This document shows positions 21,020 to 31,838 of a stretch of 64,000 nt of DNA, in pieces (position 1 is the first letter of the stretch; each line of letters begins with the position of its first letter). Below the pieces are notes generated by a model that was not told the DNA's origin, did not search any database, and saw only the letters and a program-made list of their open reading frames with translations. This DNA is from Lithobates sylvaticus (taxonomy: Eukaryota; Chordata; Amphibia; Anura; Ranidae): assembly GCA_028564925.1 (NCBI GenBank), contig CM053034.1, positions 91,077,499-91,141,498 on the forward strand, given 5' to 3'. The position numbers were made by a program, and so were the translations under genes.

Positions 21020-21830
21020 GGCCCCCAAGGATATTAAAGTGGGGAAGGGGTGCTGAGGACAGTGATATGTGGGGCTGAGGGCATTAAACTTGGAGCAACC
21101 TGAGGACTGTAATATGGGGGCCTGAGGACATTGAGGTCAGGTGGCCTGAGGGTATCAATGTGAGTGTGTGGGGGGTTGGGGACTCTGATGTGGTAGTCTG
21201 AGGACATTGAAATGGGGGAACTGAGGATTGTGATGTGGTGGTCTGAGGACATCAAAGTGAGGGGGGCTGATGACTGGAATGTGGGGTGGACTGAGGACAT
21301 TTAAGTGGGGGTCTGATGACTGTGGTGTGGGGAGGGCTGAGGACATTCAAGTGGGGGGACCTGAGGCCTTTATTGTGGAGGGGAGCTGAGGACTGGGATG
21401 TGGGGGGCTGAGGACTGTAATGTGGGGGACTGTGGATTGTAATGTGGGGGGGTGAGGACATTAAAGTGGTGGGAAGAGGAATGTAATGTGGGGGGGCTGA
21501 GGATATTAAATTGGGGAGACTGAGGAGTGTAATGTGGGGGGGGGGGGGGCTGAGGACTGTAATGTGGGGAGGACAATAAAGTGGGGAGACTGAGGACTGT
21601 GATGTGGGGGGGGGCTGAGGACATTAAAGTTGGGGGGCTAAGGACAGTAATGTGAGGAGCTGAGAAATGTAATGTGGGGGAAATTAAGTCTGTAATGTGA
21701 AGGAAGCTGAGGACAGTAATGTGGGATGGCTGAGGACTATAATGTGGGGGGGAGGGGGACGAAGCATAATAATGTGGGGAATGATGTAAATAGGGGCAGA
21801 GGACAGTACTGTCAGGGGGTGGTTGATGTC
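21020..21830. repeat. GA-rich degenerate minisatellite
   Basis: Recurring GGGGCTGAGGACATTAAAGT and GGGGACTGAGGACTGTAATG modules, roughly 40-50 bases each, about 18 times with many changes. The Ser/Pro/His-rich frames on the minus strand are repeat translations. The following 21870-22740 holds no gene I can support. Confidence 0.75.
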
Positions 21831-22844
21831 AAGGAAGTGTGAGAACACTACTGTATGACTAAGCACCCCATAGTGGTGTGAAACATGTCAGCTTTTCATT
21901 AATCCTGTGCCTCTGGTGTCTTTGTACCAGCAGAATTTTGAAATCCGCTTCAATAAAGGTGTTAACAGAGTGCAGCCCTCCAGCCTTTTTTCAATTCATT
22001 ACTACTGTGAAAGGGGTGGAGGTGGGTGATGTAAAGGTGGAACTGAGGACACTTATCAAGAAGGGATCTTGATGTGAAGGGGTAGGGGACCATGATGTGC
22101 AGTGGGGACTGAGGACACTGATGTAATAATGGGATCAGTCTATGTGCATTAGGTGCACATGCCATGGGTAGGTCAGCAAGAAACACAGAGAAAGAAGTGC
22201 TTGACCTTTTTTTTCCAAAATCTGCAGCAACATGAGGTTAGGCACACACGAAAATGTGCCACGGGTACCGACCTGATATTCAGATCTCTGCTAGAAGAAA
22301 ATTTTACTGACCAGACCTGCCAGACCAGACCCTGCTCTAGTGTGTGCTACTAGAAGTGAGAGTGGCTAAAAGCATATTTCTGGCCAGGTTGGAAAACCTT
22401 CTAGAACTAGAGGGTGGGGGTTAGGAGGGGCTGCCTTGAACATTTATGCCAATCCCCAGTGGTGGCAAGAAAAATGGGATCCCCATAAATAGACATGAGC
22501 CATGGCAGCAAGGGAGTCAGTGGAAGATGGAGAAGCAGTGCTGAGGAGAGGCTATCGTGGCCCTTGAGGGACCCCGTTTACCTCGGGCTGGGTGTTTAGT
22601 AAAGCTGGCCTGGAAGCATCCTAACAAAGGAGGCAGTGGAAGGATTCATGCAAGGAGAGACACTGAGTAGATCAACAGGGTGCCGAGACAAGACAAGGGG
22701 AAAGACTGTCAGATGCTACAGCGCTTTTTTGAAGACTGCGTAGTGCAAAGTCTTCATCTAACCTTGCCCAGGGAGGTATCCATGTGTGAGTGCCAGTTGG
22801 GCAAGACTGGGGCAGAAAGTCATAGTTTCATAGTTTCCTAGTTT

Positions 22845-22984
22845 CATAGTTAGCAATGGCTCAAAAGCACAGTCTGTATGGGTTTTCTCCAATCTATCGT
22901 CCCCCACCTAGCAAAATACTGCAGTTGGGAAGCTATAAAGTAAACTATTGGCTGTGGCACTGCTAACCCCTCCTTCCTTAGCAC
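22845..22984 (-). pseudogene. Old L1-type LINE ORF2, piece 3 (most C-terminal)
   Basis: On the minus strand, directly abutting the hAT target duplication, the translation gives AKEGGVSSA and then VGDDRLEKTHTDCAFEPLL with an internal stop. This continues the ORF2 text from piece 2 at 25769-25964 (ending ...RIKLSILQR). It belongs to one old LINE split by two hAT insertions. The end at about 22845 is where similarity fades. Confidence 0.6.
22977..22984. repeat. 8-bp target duplication (left) of the hAT derivative
   Basis: CTTAGCAC, repeated at 25769-25776. Eight bases is the hAT standard. Confidence 0.9.
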
Positions 22985-23370
22985 TAGGGATGAGCCGAAC
23001 ACCCCCGGGTTCGGTTCGCACCAGAACCTTCGAACCGACCGAAAGTTTGCGCAAATTTTCGAACCCTATACGTTATAATGGACGCGAACGTTCGAAATCA
23101 AAAGTGCTAATTACAATGGCCAATATGCATGTTAATGTCATAAAACAGGTTTGTGGACCCGGGTCCTGCCCCAGGGGACATATATCAATGCAAAAAGAAC
23201 TTTTAAAAACTAACGTTTTTTCGGGAGCAGTCATTTTAATGATGCATAAAGTGAAAAAAAAAAGGGAAATTTTCCTTTAAATATGGTACCTGGGGGGTGT
23301 CTAAAGTATGCCTGTGAAGTGGCATGTGTTTCCCGTGTTTAGAACTGTCCTTGCACAAAATGACATTTGT

Positions 23371-25176
23371 AAAGGTGCTGCTGAGAAGAAAATATAGGAG
23401 CTCTGTGTGATGCCACTAACACACTAGAAGTCCTATGGGTGCTTCTGCAAAGAAAATATAGGAGCTCTGTGTGATGCCACTAACACACTAGAAGTCCTGT
23501 GGGTGCTGCTGAGAAGAAAATATAGGAGCTCTGTGTGATGCCACTAACACACTAGAAGTCCTATGGGTGCTTCTGCAAAGAAAATATAGGAGCTCTGTGT
23601 GATGCCACTAACACACTAGAAGTCCTGTGGGTGCTGCTGAGAAGAAAATATAGGAGCTCTGTGTGATGCCACTAACACACTATAAGTCCTATGGGTGCTT
23701 CTGCAAAGAAAATATAGGAGCTCTGTGTGATGCCACTAACACACTAGAAGTCCTGTGGGTGCTGCTGAGAAGAAAATATAGGAGCTCTGTGTGATGCCAC
23801 TAACACACTAGAAGTCCTATGGGTGCTTCTGGGAAGAAAATATGGGAGCTCTGTGTGATGCCACTAACACACTAGAAGTCCTATGGGTGCTTCTGGGAAG
23901 AAAATATAGGAACTCTGTGTGATGCCACTAACACACTAGAAGTCCTATGGGTGCTTCTGGGAAGAAAATATAGGAACTCTGTGTGATGCCACTAACACAG
24001 TACAAGTCCTATGGGTGCTTCTGGGAAGAAAATATAGGAACTCTGTGTGATGCCACTAACACAGTACAAGTCCTATGGGTGCTTCTGGGAAGAAAATATA
24101 GGAACTCTGTGTGATGCCACTAACACAGTAGAAGTCCTATGGGTGCTTCTGGGAAGAAAATATGGGAGCTCTGTGTGATGCCACTAACACACTAGAAGTC
24201 TTATGGGTGCTTCTGGGAAGAAAATATGGGAGCTCTGTGTGATGCCACTAACACAGTACAAGTCCTATGGGTGCTTCTGGGAAGAAAATATAGGAACTCT
24301 GTGTGATGCCACTAACACACTAGAAGTCCTATGGGTGCTTCTGGGAAGAAAATATAGGAGCTCTGTGTGATGCCACTAACACACTAGAAGTCCTGTGGGT
24401 GCTGCTGAGAAGAAAATATAGGAGCTCTGTGTGATGCCACTAACACACTAGAAGTCCTATGGGTGCTTCTGCAAAGAAAATATAGGAGCTCTGTGTGATG
24501 CCACTAACACACTAGAAGTCCTGTGGGTGCTGCTGAGAAGAAAATATAGGAGCTCTGTGTGATGCCACTAACACACTATAAGTCCTATGGGTGCTTCTGC
24601 AAAGAAAATATAGGAGCTCTGTGTGATGCCACTAACACACTAGAAGTCCTGTGGGTGCTGCTGAGAAGAAAATATAGGAGCTCTGTGTGATGCCACTAAC
24701 ACACTAGAAGTCCTATGGGTGCTTCTGGGAAGAAAATATGGGAGCTCTGTGTGATGCCACTAACACACTAGAAGTCCTATGGGTGCTTCTGGGAAGAAAA
24801 TATAGGAACTCTGTGTGATGCCACTAACACACTAGAAGTCCTATGGGTGCTTCTGGGAAGAAAATATAGGAACTCTGTGTGATGCCACTAACACAGTACA
24901 AGTCCTATGGGTGCTTCTGGGAAGAAAATATAGGAACTCTGTGTGATGCCACTAACACAGTACAAGTCCTATGGGTGCTTCTGGGAAGAAAATATAGGAA
25001 CTCTGTGTGATGCCACTAACACAGTAGAAGTCCTATGGGTGCTTCTGGGAAGAAAATATGGGAGCTCTGTGTGATGCCACTAACACACTAGAAGTCCTAT
25101 GGGTGCTTCTGGGAAGAAAATATGGGATCTCTGTGTGATGCCACTAACACACTAGAAGTCCTATGGGTGCTTTTGG
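23371..25176. repeat. 64-bp tandem array in the hAT derivative
   Basis: About 28 units of 64 bases (AAGAAAATATAGGAGCTC, TGTGTGATGCCACTAACAC, ACTAGAAGTCC, TATGGGTGCTTCTG). The marker variants recur 896 bases apart, for example TATAAGTCCTATGG at 23681 and 24577. So a block of 14 units was itself duplicated. Contiguous units without unique spacers exclude CRISPR. Confidence 0.95.
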
Positions 25177-25429
25177 GGTGCAGTGCTGTGCTAACAGCAC
25201 TGCGGTTGGTACTACTGAAATACTGTACTAACAGTAAAACACGCACCAGACTAATCACCCGCAGCAGCTAAAAACACACTAACCAGCAGCAATGGACGAT
25301 CAATGACAGGTAGCAATGGTTTAGCAAATAAATAGCCAATGGTTTAGCAAAGTAGAGCAAATCTTTCTATATGAATCAATCTAGCAAAGACACAGAATCA
25401 GCCTGATCTCTCCTAAAGCCGGAACTCAT

Positions 25430-25768
25430 GTGACCGGCGCCGACGGCGTGGCGGCCTTTTAAATGGTGGGGCGTGTACTAAAGTCCCTGAGCTGTAATTG
25501 GCTACAGGCGTCCTGCCTGTAGCCAATTATGGCTCTCCGAGTTTCCGGCGCTGTGATTGGCCAAGCATGCGGGGTCACAGTGCATGCTTGGCCAATCATC
25601 AGCCAGCAATTCACTGCGCCGGCCGCGCCGGCCGCAATGCATTGCGGGGCCGCTCGCATCACACGAATGTGATGCGAGCGGCCAAAATAGTTCTGGGCTC
25701 GCCGAGCGAGCGAACGCCCGGTGCTCGATGCGAACATGGGTTCGCATCGAGCACCGGGCCCAACCCTA
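25430..25768 (-). repeat. Hairpin-rich 5' terminus of the hAT derivative
   Basis: Reverse complement of the hairpin ladder at 25965-26290, with the same order of palindromes and the same TTTAAAAGG and CACGCCCCAC words. Diverged by only a few per cent by eye. Confidence 0.85.
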
Positions 25769-25964
25769 CTTAGCACGCTGAAGGATAGAAAGTTTGATCC
25801 TGGAGCTTTTTCCTTTCCACAATAACTTTCAAAACAAAAAATCTATTTTCTTAAACCATTTTAAAGGAATCCATATAGGTGAGTTGTGTAAAACATATAG
25901 TAATTGGGGACCTCAGATCATTTTCATAAGATTTGCTAGGCCCACCACCGATAAAGGTAACTTA
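25769..25964 (-). pseudogene. Old L1-type LINE ORF2, piece 2
   Basis: Sandwiched between the two hAT insertions. The minus-strand translation gives LPLSVVGLANLMKMI, a stop, then LLYVLHNSPIWIPLKWFKK and LLWKGKSSRIKLSILQ. That is the conserved post-RT region of L1 ORF2 (compare LPLSLLGRINVLKM in the complete LINE). It reads on from piece 1 at 37141 and into piece 3 at 22984 once the hAT DNA is set aside. At least two stops are present. Confidence 0.75.
25957..25964. repeat. 8-bp target duplication (left) of the full-length hAT
   Basis: GTAACTTA, repeated at 37133-37140. Confidence 0.92.
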
Positions 25965-25974
25965 TAGGGATGGG

Positions 25975-26246
25975 CCCGGTGCTCGATTCAAACCCACGTT
26001 CGCATCGAGCACCGGGCGTTCGCTCGCTCGGCGAGCCCAGAACTATTTGGGCCGTTCGCATCACATTCGTGTGATGCGAGCGGCCCCGCAATGCATTGCG
26101 GCCGGCGCGGCCGGCGCGACCGGCGCAGTGCATTGCTGGCTGATGATTGGCCAAGCATGCACTGTGACCCCGCATGCTTGGCCAATCACAGCGCCGGAAA
26201 CTCGGAGAGCAATAATTGGCTACAGGCAGGACGCCTGTAGCCAATT
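25975..26246. repeat. Ladder of palindromes at the hAT 5' terminus
   Basis: Successive inverted repeats: 25975-26016 (CCCGGTGCTCGAT stem), 26022-26036 (GCTCGC/GCGAGC), 26052-26083 (CGCATCACA stem), 26086-26101 (perfect CCGCAATGCATTGCGG), 26145-26187 (GATTGGCCAAGCATGC stem) and 26214-26246 (AATTGGCTACAGGC stem). The same ladder stands at 25430-25768 and 31839-32105. Possibly transposase or host-factor binding sites, or DNA/RNA secondary structure. Function unknown. Confidence 0.85.
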
Positions 26247-26290
26247 AAAGCTCAGGGGCTTTAGTACACGCCCCACCATTTAAAAGGCCG
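26241..26290 (+). promoter_or_regulatory. Promoter-like block of the hAT
   Basis: CCAAT at 26241, CACGCCCCACC (GC/KLF-like) at about 26267-26277 and TTTAAAAGG (TATA-like) at 26279-26287 occur in promoter-like order and spacing. The nested element has the same order with TATAAG at 32135-32140, and the 22985-25768 element has it in reverse. Conservation in three copies supports function. A transcript from here would read through the 64-bp array before the transposase ATG, unless the array is spliced out. Confidence 0.4.
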
Positions 26291-26576
26291 CCACGCCGTC
26301 GGCGACGGTCACATGAGTTCCGGCTTTAGGAGAGATCAGTCTGCTGATTCTGTCTTTGCTTGATTCATTGCTACAGAAAGATTTGCTCTTCTTTGCTAAA
26401 CCATTGGCTATTTCTTTGCTAAACCATTGCTACCTAAGTCATTGATCGTTCATTGCTGCTGATTGCACAGTTAGTGTGTTATTTGCTGCTGCTGGGGATT
26501 AGTCTGGTGCGTGCTTACTGTTAGTACAGTATTGCAGTAGTACCAACCGCAGTGCTGTTAGCACAGCATTGCACCC

Positions 26577-28764
26577 CAACAGCACCCACAGGACTTCTAG
26601 TGTGTTAGTGGCATCACACAGAGCTCCCATATTTTCTTCCCAGAAGCACCCATAGGACTTGTAGTGTGTTAGTGGCATCACACAGAGCTCCCATATTTTC
26701 TTCCCAGAAGCACCCATAGGACTTCTCGTGTGTTAGTGGCATCACACAGAGCTCCCATATTTTCTTCCCAGAAGCACCCATAGGACTTCTAGTGTGTTAG
26801 TGGCATCACACAGAGCTCCCATATTTTCTTCCCAGAAGCACCCATAGGACTTCTAGTGTGTTAGTGGCATCACACAGAGCTCCTATATTTTCTTCCCAGA
26901 AGCCCCCATAGGACTTCTAGTGTGTTAGTGGCATCACACAGAGCTCCTATATTTTCTTCCCAGAAGCACCCATAGGACTTCTAGTGTGTTAGTGGCATCA
27001 CACAGAGCTCCTATATTTTCTTCCCAGAAGCACCCATAGGACTTCTAGTGTGTTAGTGGCATCACACATAGCTCCCATATTTTCTTCCCAGAAGCACCCA
27101 TAAGACTTCTAGTGTGTTAGTGGCATCACACAGAGCTCCCATATTTTCTTCCCAGAAGCACCCATAGGACTTCTAGTGTGTTAGTGGCATCACACAGAGC
27201 TCCTATATTTTCTTCCCAGAAGCACCCATAGGACTTCTAGTGTGTTAGTGGCATCACACTGAGCTCCCATATTTTCTTTCCAGAAGCACCCATAGGACTT
27301 CTAGTGTGTTAGTGGCATCACACAGAGCTCCCATATTTTCTTCCCAGAAGCACCCATAGGACTTCTAGTGTGTTAGTGGCATCACACATAGCTCCCATAT
27401 TTTCTTCCCAGAAGCACCCATAAGACTTCTAGTGTGTTAGTGGCATCACACAGAGCTCCCATATTTTCTTCCCAGAAGCACCCATAGGACTTCTAGTGTG
27501 TTAGTGGCATCACACAGAGCTCCCATATTTTCTTCCCAGAAGCACCCATAGGACTTCTAGTGTGTTAGTGGCATCACACAGAGCTCCCATATTTTCTTCC
27601 CAGAAGCACCCATAGGACTTCTAGTGTGTTAGTGGCATCACACAGAGCTCCCATATTTTCTTCCCAGAAGCACCCATAGGACTTCTAGTGTGTTAGTGGC
27701 ATCACACAGAGCTCCTATATTTTCTTCCCAGAAGCACCCATAGGACTTCTAGTGTGTTAGTGGCATCACACAGAGCTCCCATATTTTCTTCCCAGAAGCA
27801 CCCATAGGACTTCTAGTGTGTTAGTGGCATCACAGAGAGCTCCTATATTTTCTTCCCAGAAGCACCCATAGGACTTCTAGTGTGTTAGTGGCATCTCACA
27901 GAGCTCCCATATTTTCTTCCCAGAAGCACCCATAGGACTTCTAGTGTGTTAGTGGCATCACACAGAGCTCCCATAATTTCTTCCCAGAATCACCCATAGA
28001 ACTTCTAGTGTGTTAGTGGCATCACACAGAGCTCCTATATTTTCTTCCCAGAAGCACCCATAGGACTTCTAGTGTGTTAGTGGCATCACACAGAGCTCCT
28101 ATATTTTCTTCCCAGAAGCACCCATAGGACTTCTAGTGTGTTAGTGGCATCACACAGAGCTCCCATATTTTCTTCCCAGAAGCACCCATAGGACTTCTAG
28201 TGTGTTAGTGGCATCACACAGAGCTCCTATATTTTCTTCCCAGAAGCACCCATAGGACTTCTAGTGTGTTAGTGGCATCACACAGAGCTCCCATATTTTC
28301 TTCCCAGAAGCACCCATAGGACTTCTAGTGTGTAAGTGGCATCACACAGAGCTCCTATATTTTCTTCCCAGAAGCACCCATAGGACTTCTAGTGTGTTAG
28401 TGGCATCACACAGAGCTCCTATATTTTCTTCCCAGAAGCACCCATAGGACTTCTAGTGTGTTAGTGGCATCACACAGAGCTCCTATATTTTCTTCCCAGA
28501 AGCACCCATAGGACTTCTAGTGTGTTAGTGGCATCACACAGAGCTCCCATATTTTCTTCCCAGAAGCACCCATAGGACTTCTAGTCTGTTAGTGGCATCA
28601 CACAGAGCTCCCATATTTTCTTCCCAGAAGCACCCATAGGACTTCTAGTGTGTTAGTGGCATCACACAGAGCTCCTATATTTTCTTCCCAGAAGCACCCA
28701 TAGGATTTCTAGTGTGTTAGTGGCATCACACAGAGCTCCTATATTTTCTTCTCAGCAGCACCCA
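26577..28764 (+). repeat. 64-bp tandem array upstream of the hAT transposase
   Basis: About 34 contiguous units, reverse complement of those at 23371-25176. Most differ at one or two positions (CTCCCATATT versus CTCCTATATT). The last unit runs to within about 30 bases of the transposase ATG and changes from CTTCCCAGAAGC to CTTCTCAGCAGC, as does the boundary unit of the deletion derivative. Confidence 0.96.
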
Positions 28765-28794
28765 TTTTTTATACTATATACACTACCGACTACA

Positions 28795-31700
28795 ATGGCT
28801 GGAAGACCGCCAAGGAGAGGCAGAGCGTGCCGAGGCAAGAACACTGGGCAGGCAGGCTCTGTTTCTAGAGACAACAGTGCTGGCCGTGGACGTGGTCGTG
28901 CATCGTCATCAGCACGTGGCCATGGGACACGCTTGTCTTTGTTTTCGGCAGCTGGACATGTGGAGCCGCATCATGCCGAAGGCTTGGTAGAATGGATGAC
29001 CAAGCCCTCCTCATCCTCCTCATCCTCTCTTACCCAGGCTCAGGGTACTGGCAGAGCAGCTGCCAACGCGTACTCAATGGCATCATCAGCCACCCCTTCC
29101 CTAGACCCACCATGTCCTCCTGAGGAGTCCCCCGAACTGTTTGAGCACAGTGTTGGGTACATGCTCCAGGAGGATGCCCAACGATTCGAAGGCTCGGATG
29201 ATGATACCCAGCTTGAGGAAGGCAGTAGTGTGCGCGCAGAGAGAGGGGATGCTGAAGGACAGCAATCTGGCAGTACTGTTCCACCAGCTGCAGCTTACTG
29301 CCAGGTTTGCTCTAGTGGTGAAGAGGGAGGGGATGATGAGGTCACTGACTCCACGTGGGTGCCTGAAGGGAGAGAGGAGGAGGAGGAGGATGAGGATGCG
29401 GCGTCACATGTCCAACGAGGCAGGATGCCCCCTGGAGGCCAGCTAGAGGCCAGCACAGCAACTGTACCACACCGCAGAGCTCTGCCAGTGCAAGGCGCTG
29501 CCTCTGCACGTTATCAAAAAAGTTCTTTGGTGTGGGCCTTTTTTGAGACGAGTGCATCAGATCGCACCAATGCTATTTGCAATATTTGTCTCAAGCGTAT
29601 CTCGCGTGGCAAAAACATCAGCCGCTTGGGCACCACAAGCATGAGCAGACATATGTCGACCTGCCATGCAGCTCGTTGGCAAGCACACATAAAAGACCCA
29701 CACCAAAGAACAAAGTGGACCTCTCCTTGCTCCTCATCAGCTGGGATCTCCACCCCCACTATATCTTCAGTCCTCTCTGAAAGCTGCTCTGAGAGGACTG
29801 AAGGTGTAGAATTAGGTGTGTCACAACCAAGTACTTGCAGTACACCGACGTCCGATTGTAGCAGGCAAATTTCCCTGCCCCAGCTGCTGGACCGTCAAAA
29901 GAAGTATACTCCCAGCCATCCACATGCCCAGCGGTTGAATGCTAGCTTGGCTAAATTGCTAGCACTTCAACTGCTGCCTTTTCAGTTGGTAGACTCGGCC
30001 CCCTTCCGTGAGTTTGTTCAATGTGCGGTTCCTCAGTGGCAGGTTCCCAAACGCCACTTTTTCTCACGGAAGGCGATTCCGTCTCTCTACCAGCATGTGG
30101 AAGGCAATGTCCATGCCTCGCTGGACAGGGTGGTCAGCGGTAAGGTGCATATTACCGCTGACTCATGGTCCAGCAGGCATGGACAGGGACGTTATCTTTC
30201 TTTCACGGCCCATTGGGTCACTCTATTGGCCGCTGGGAGGGTTGCAGGACAAGGTGCAGTAGTGTTGGAGGTTGTTCCGCCACCACGCCTCCAAAATGCT
30301 ACTACTGGTTGTGACACACCTCTCTCCTCCACCCCCTCCTCTTCTTCTTCCTCCAGTGCTCTGTCCTCGGAACCAGCGGTGCTCCGTAGGCGTACAAGGG
30401 GCTATGCGAGTACGCAGGCAAAAAAATGCCATGCCGTGCTTGCGCTGGTGTGTTTGGGGGACAGGAGCCACACTGGGCCAGAGGTTCTGGCAGCTCTGCA
30501 GGGGCAGGCCGAGAGGTGGTTGACGCCACGCCAGCTTAAGCCAGGAATGGACGTTTCTGACAATGGCACCAACCTCCTCTCCGCCCTGCGACAGGGGCAG
30601 CTCACCCATGTGCCCTGTATGGCTCACGTCCTCAACCTGGTGGTGCAGCGGTTCTTGGGCAGGTTCCCAGGCTTACAGGATGTCCTGAGGCAGGCCAGGA
30701 AAGTCTGTGTGCATTTCCGCCGATCTTATAATGCCAGTGCTCGGCTGACTGAGCTGCAAAAGGAGCTGAACCTGCCCAAGAATCGCCTAATATGCGACAT
30801 GCCCACCAGGTGGAACTCAACGTTGGCCATGCTGCAGCAACTGCACACGCAGCAGAGGGCCATCAATGAGTACCTTTGCGACTACAGCACCAGGACAGGG
30901 TCAGGGGAGCTTGGCTTTTTTTCCCCACGCCAGTGGAGCATGATCAGGGATGCATGCACTGTCCTCTCACCATTTGAGGAGGCCACGAGGATGGTGAGCA
31001 GTGACAGTGCATGCATCAGTGACACTGTACCTCTTGTCCACCTGTTGGAGCATACGCTGCGTGGGATAATGAACAGGGCACTTGAGGCAGAACAGAGGCA
31101 GGAAGAGGAGGACTTCCTTGCCTCTCAAGGCCCCCTTTATCCAGACAGTGTTCCTTCTGTCCCACCCATCACACAGGAAGAGGATGAGGAGGAGGAGGAG
31201 GAGGATTGTGTGAGCATGGAGGTGGAGCCTGGCACTCAGCTTCAGCAGCAGCAGTCTTTTAGGGATGATGTAAAGTCCCAACAAACCAGTGGACTTGTAC
31301 GTGGCTGGGAGGAGGTGGCTGGCGATCATGTCATCCTCAGTGACCCAGAAGACTCCGGACCGAATGCCTCAGCTAACCTACGCTGCATGGCCTCCCTGAT
31401 CCTGCAAAGCCTGCGGAAGGATCCTCGTCTTCGGATCAAGGAGAGGGACCATTACTGGCTGGCCACTCTCCTTGATCCACGGTACAAGGGTAAGGTTGCG
31501 GACCTTATCTTGCCGTCGCAGAGGGAGCAGAGGATGAGACATCTCAGGGAGGCCTTGCAGAAAGGTCTGTGCAACACGTTCCCAGAAACTGGGAGGTTAC
31601 AAACTCCTGGTCCTGGACGACGAGTTGCTGAGGCTTCGGTCAGTAGCAGAAGGAGCGGTGGGGAAGGTGGACGTCTGACCGATGCATTCAGACAATTTTT

Positions 31701-31838
31701 TAGTCCGCAGCCCCAAGGTATGATCGGTTCCAGCAACCATCGCCAGCGTCTGATATACATGGTGCAGGAATACCTAGGGGCAAGGTCAGACTTGGACACC
31801 TTTCCCACCGAAAATCCTCTGGCTTACTGGGTCCTGAG
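28795..31838 (+). CDS. hAT transposase, N-terminal and catalytic part (interrupted)
   Basis: Predicted cut-and-paste transposase acting in the nucleus on the element ends. I chose the ATG at 28795 (MAGRPPRRGRACRG). The earlier in-frame ATG at 28714 lies in the 64-bp array. A basic N-terminus leads to an acidic stretch, then a BED zinc finger at about residues 240-295 with Cys262, Cys265, His286 and His291. RNase-H-fold landmarks follow: ITADSW with Asp near 456, VSDNGTN with Asp near 589, CMAHVLNLVVQ, MPTRWNSTLAML and LSPFEEATRM near 728. A Glu-rich loop lies near 798-815. The frame runs cleanly up to GTCCTGAG, where a nested element is inserted. The reading beyond 31838 is nested-element sequence. 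Removing one duplication and the insert leaves 3267 bases in frame, about 1088 residues. Confidence 0.93.
31831..31838. repeat. 8-bp target duplication (left) of the nested hAT
   Basis: GTCCTGAG, repeated at 34777-34784. Confidence 0.92.

Larger units (their letters stand above)
22985..25768 (-). mobile_element. Non-autonomous hAT deletion derivative
   Basis: A 2784-base element with both family termini and an 8-base duplication (CTTAGCAC at 22977-22984 and 25769-25776). Its left end, TAGGGATGAGCCGAACACC, is the 3' terminus type. Its right end is the hairpin-rich 5' terminus type, so it lies inverted relative to the full-length hAT at 25965. It keeps 3' subterminal DNA (22985-23370), the 64-bp array (23371-25176) and the 5' terminus (to 25768). 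It lacks the transposase and the 137-bp array. It presumably depended on transposase made by full-length relatives. Confidence 0.9.

Noticed and set aside
21034-21624. Minus-strand Ser/Pro/His-rich frames
   Set aside because: Translation of the GA-rich degenerate minisatellite.
25459-26283. Ala/Arg/Cys-rich frames of 80-116 codons at the hAT 5' terminus, on both strands
   Set aside because: They arise from the CpG-rich palindrome ladder and occur in mirrored form in each copy of the terminus.
23371-28764. Regular 64-bp repeats resembling a CRISPR array
   Set aside because: Units are contiguous with no unique spacers, vary by point changes, and lie inside a eukaryotic transposon.
28714-28794. 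An upstream in-frame ATG for the hAT transposase
   Set aside because: It lies in the last 64-bp unit and would add 27 residues of repeat-derived sequence. MAGRPPRRG matches the N-terminus of the decayed copy better.
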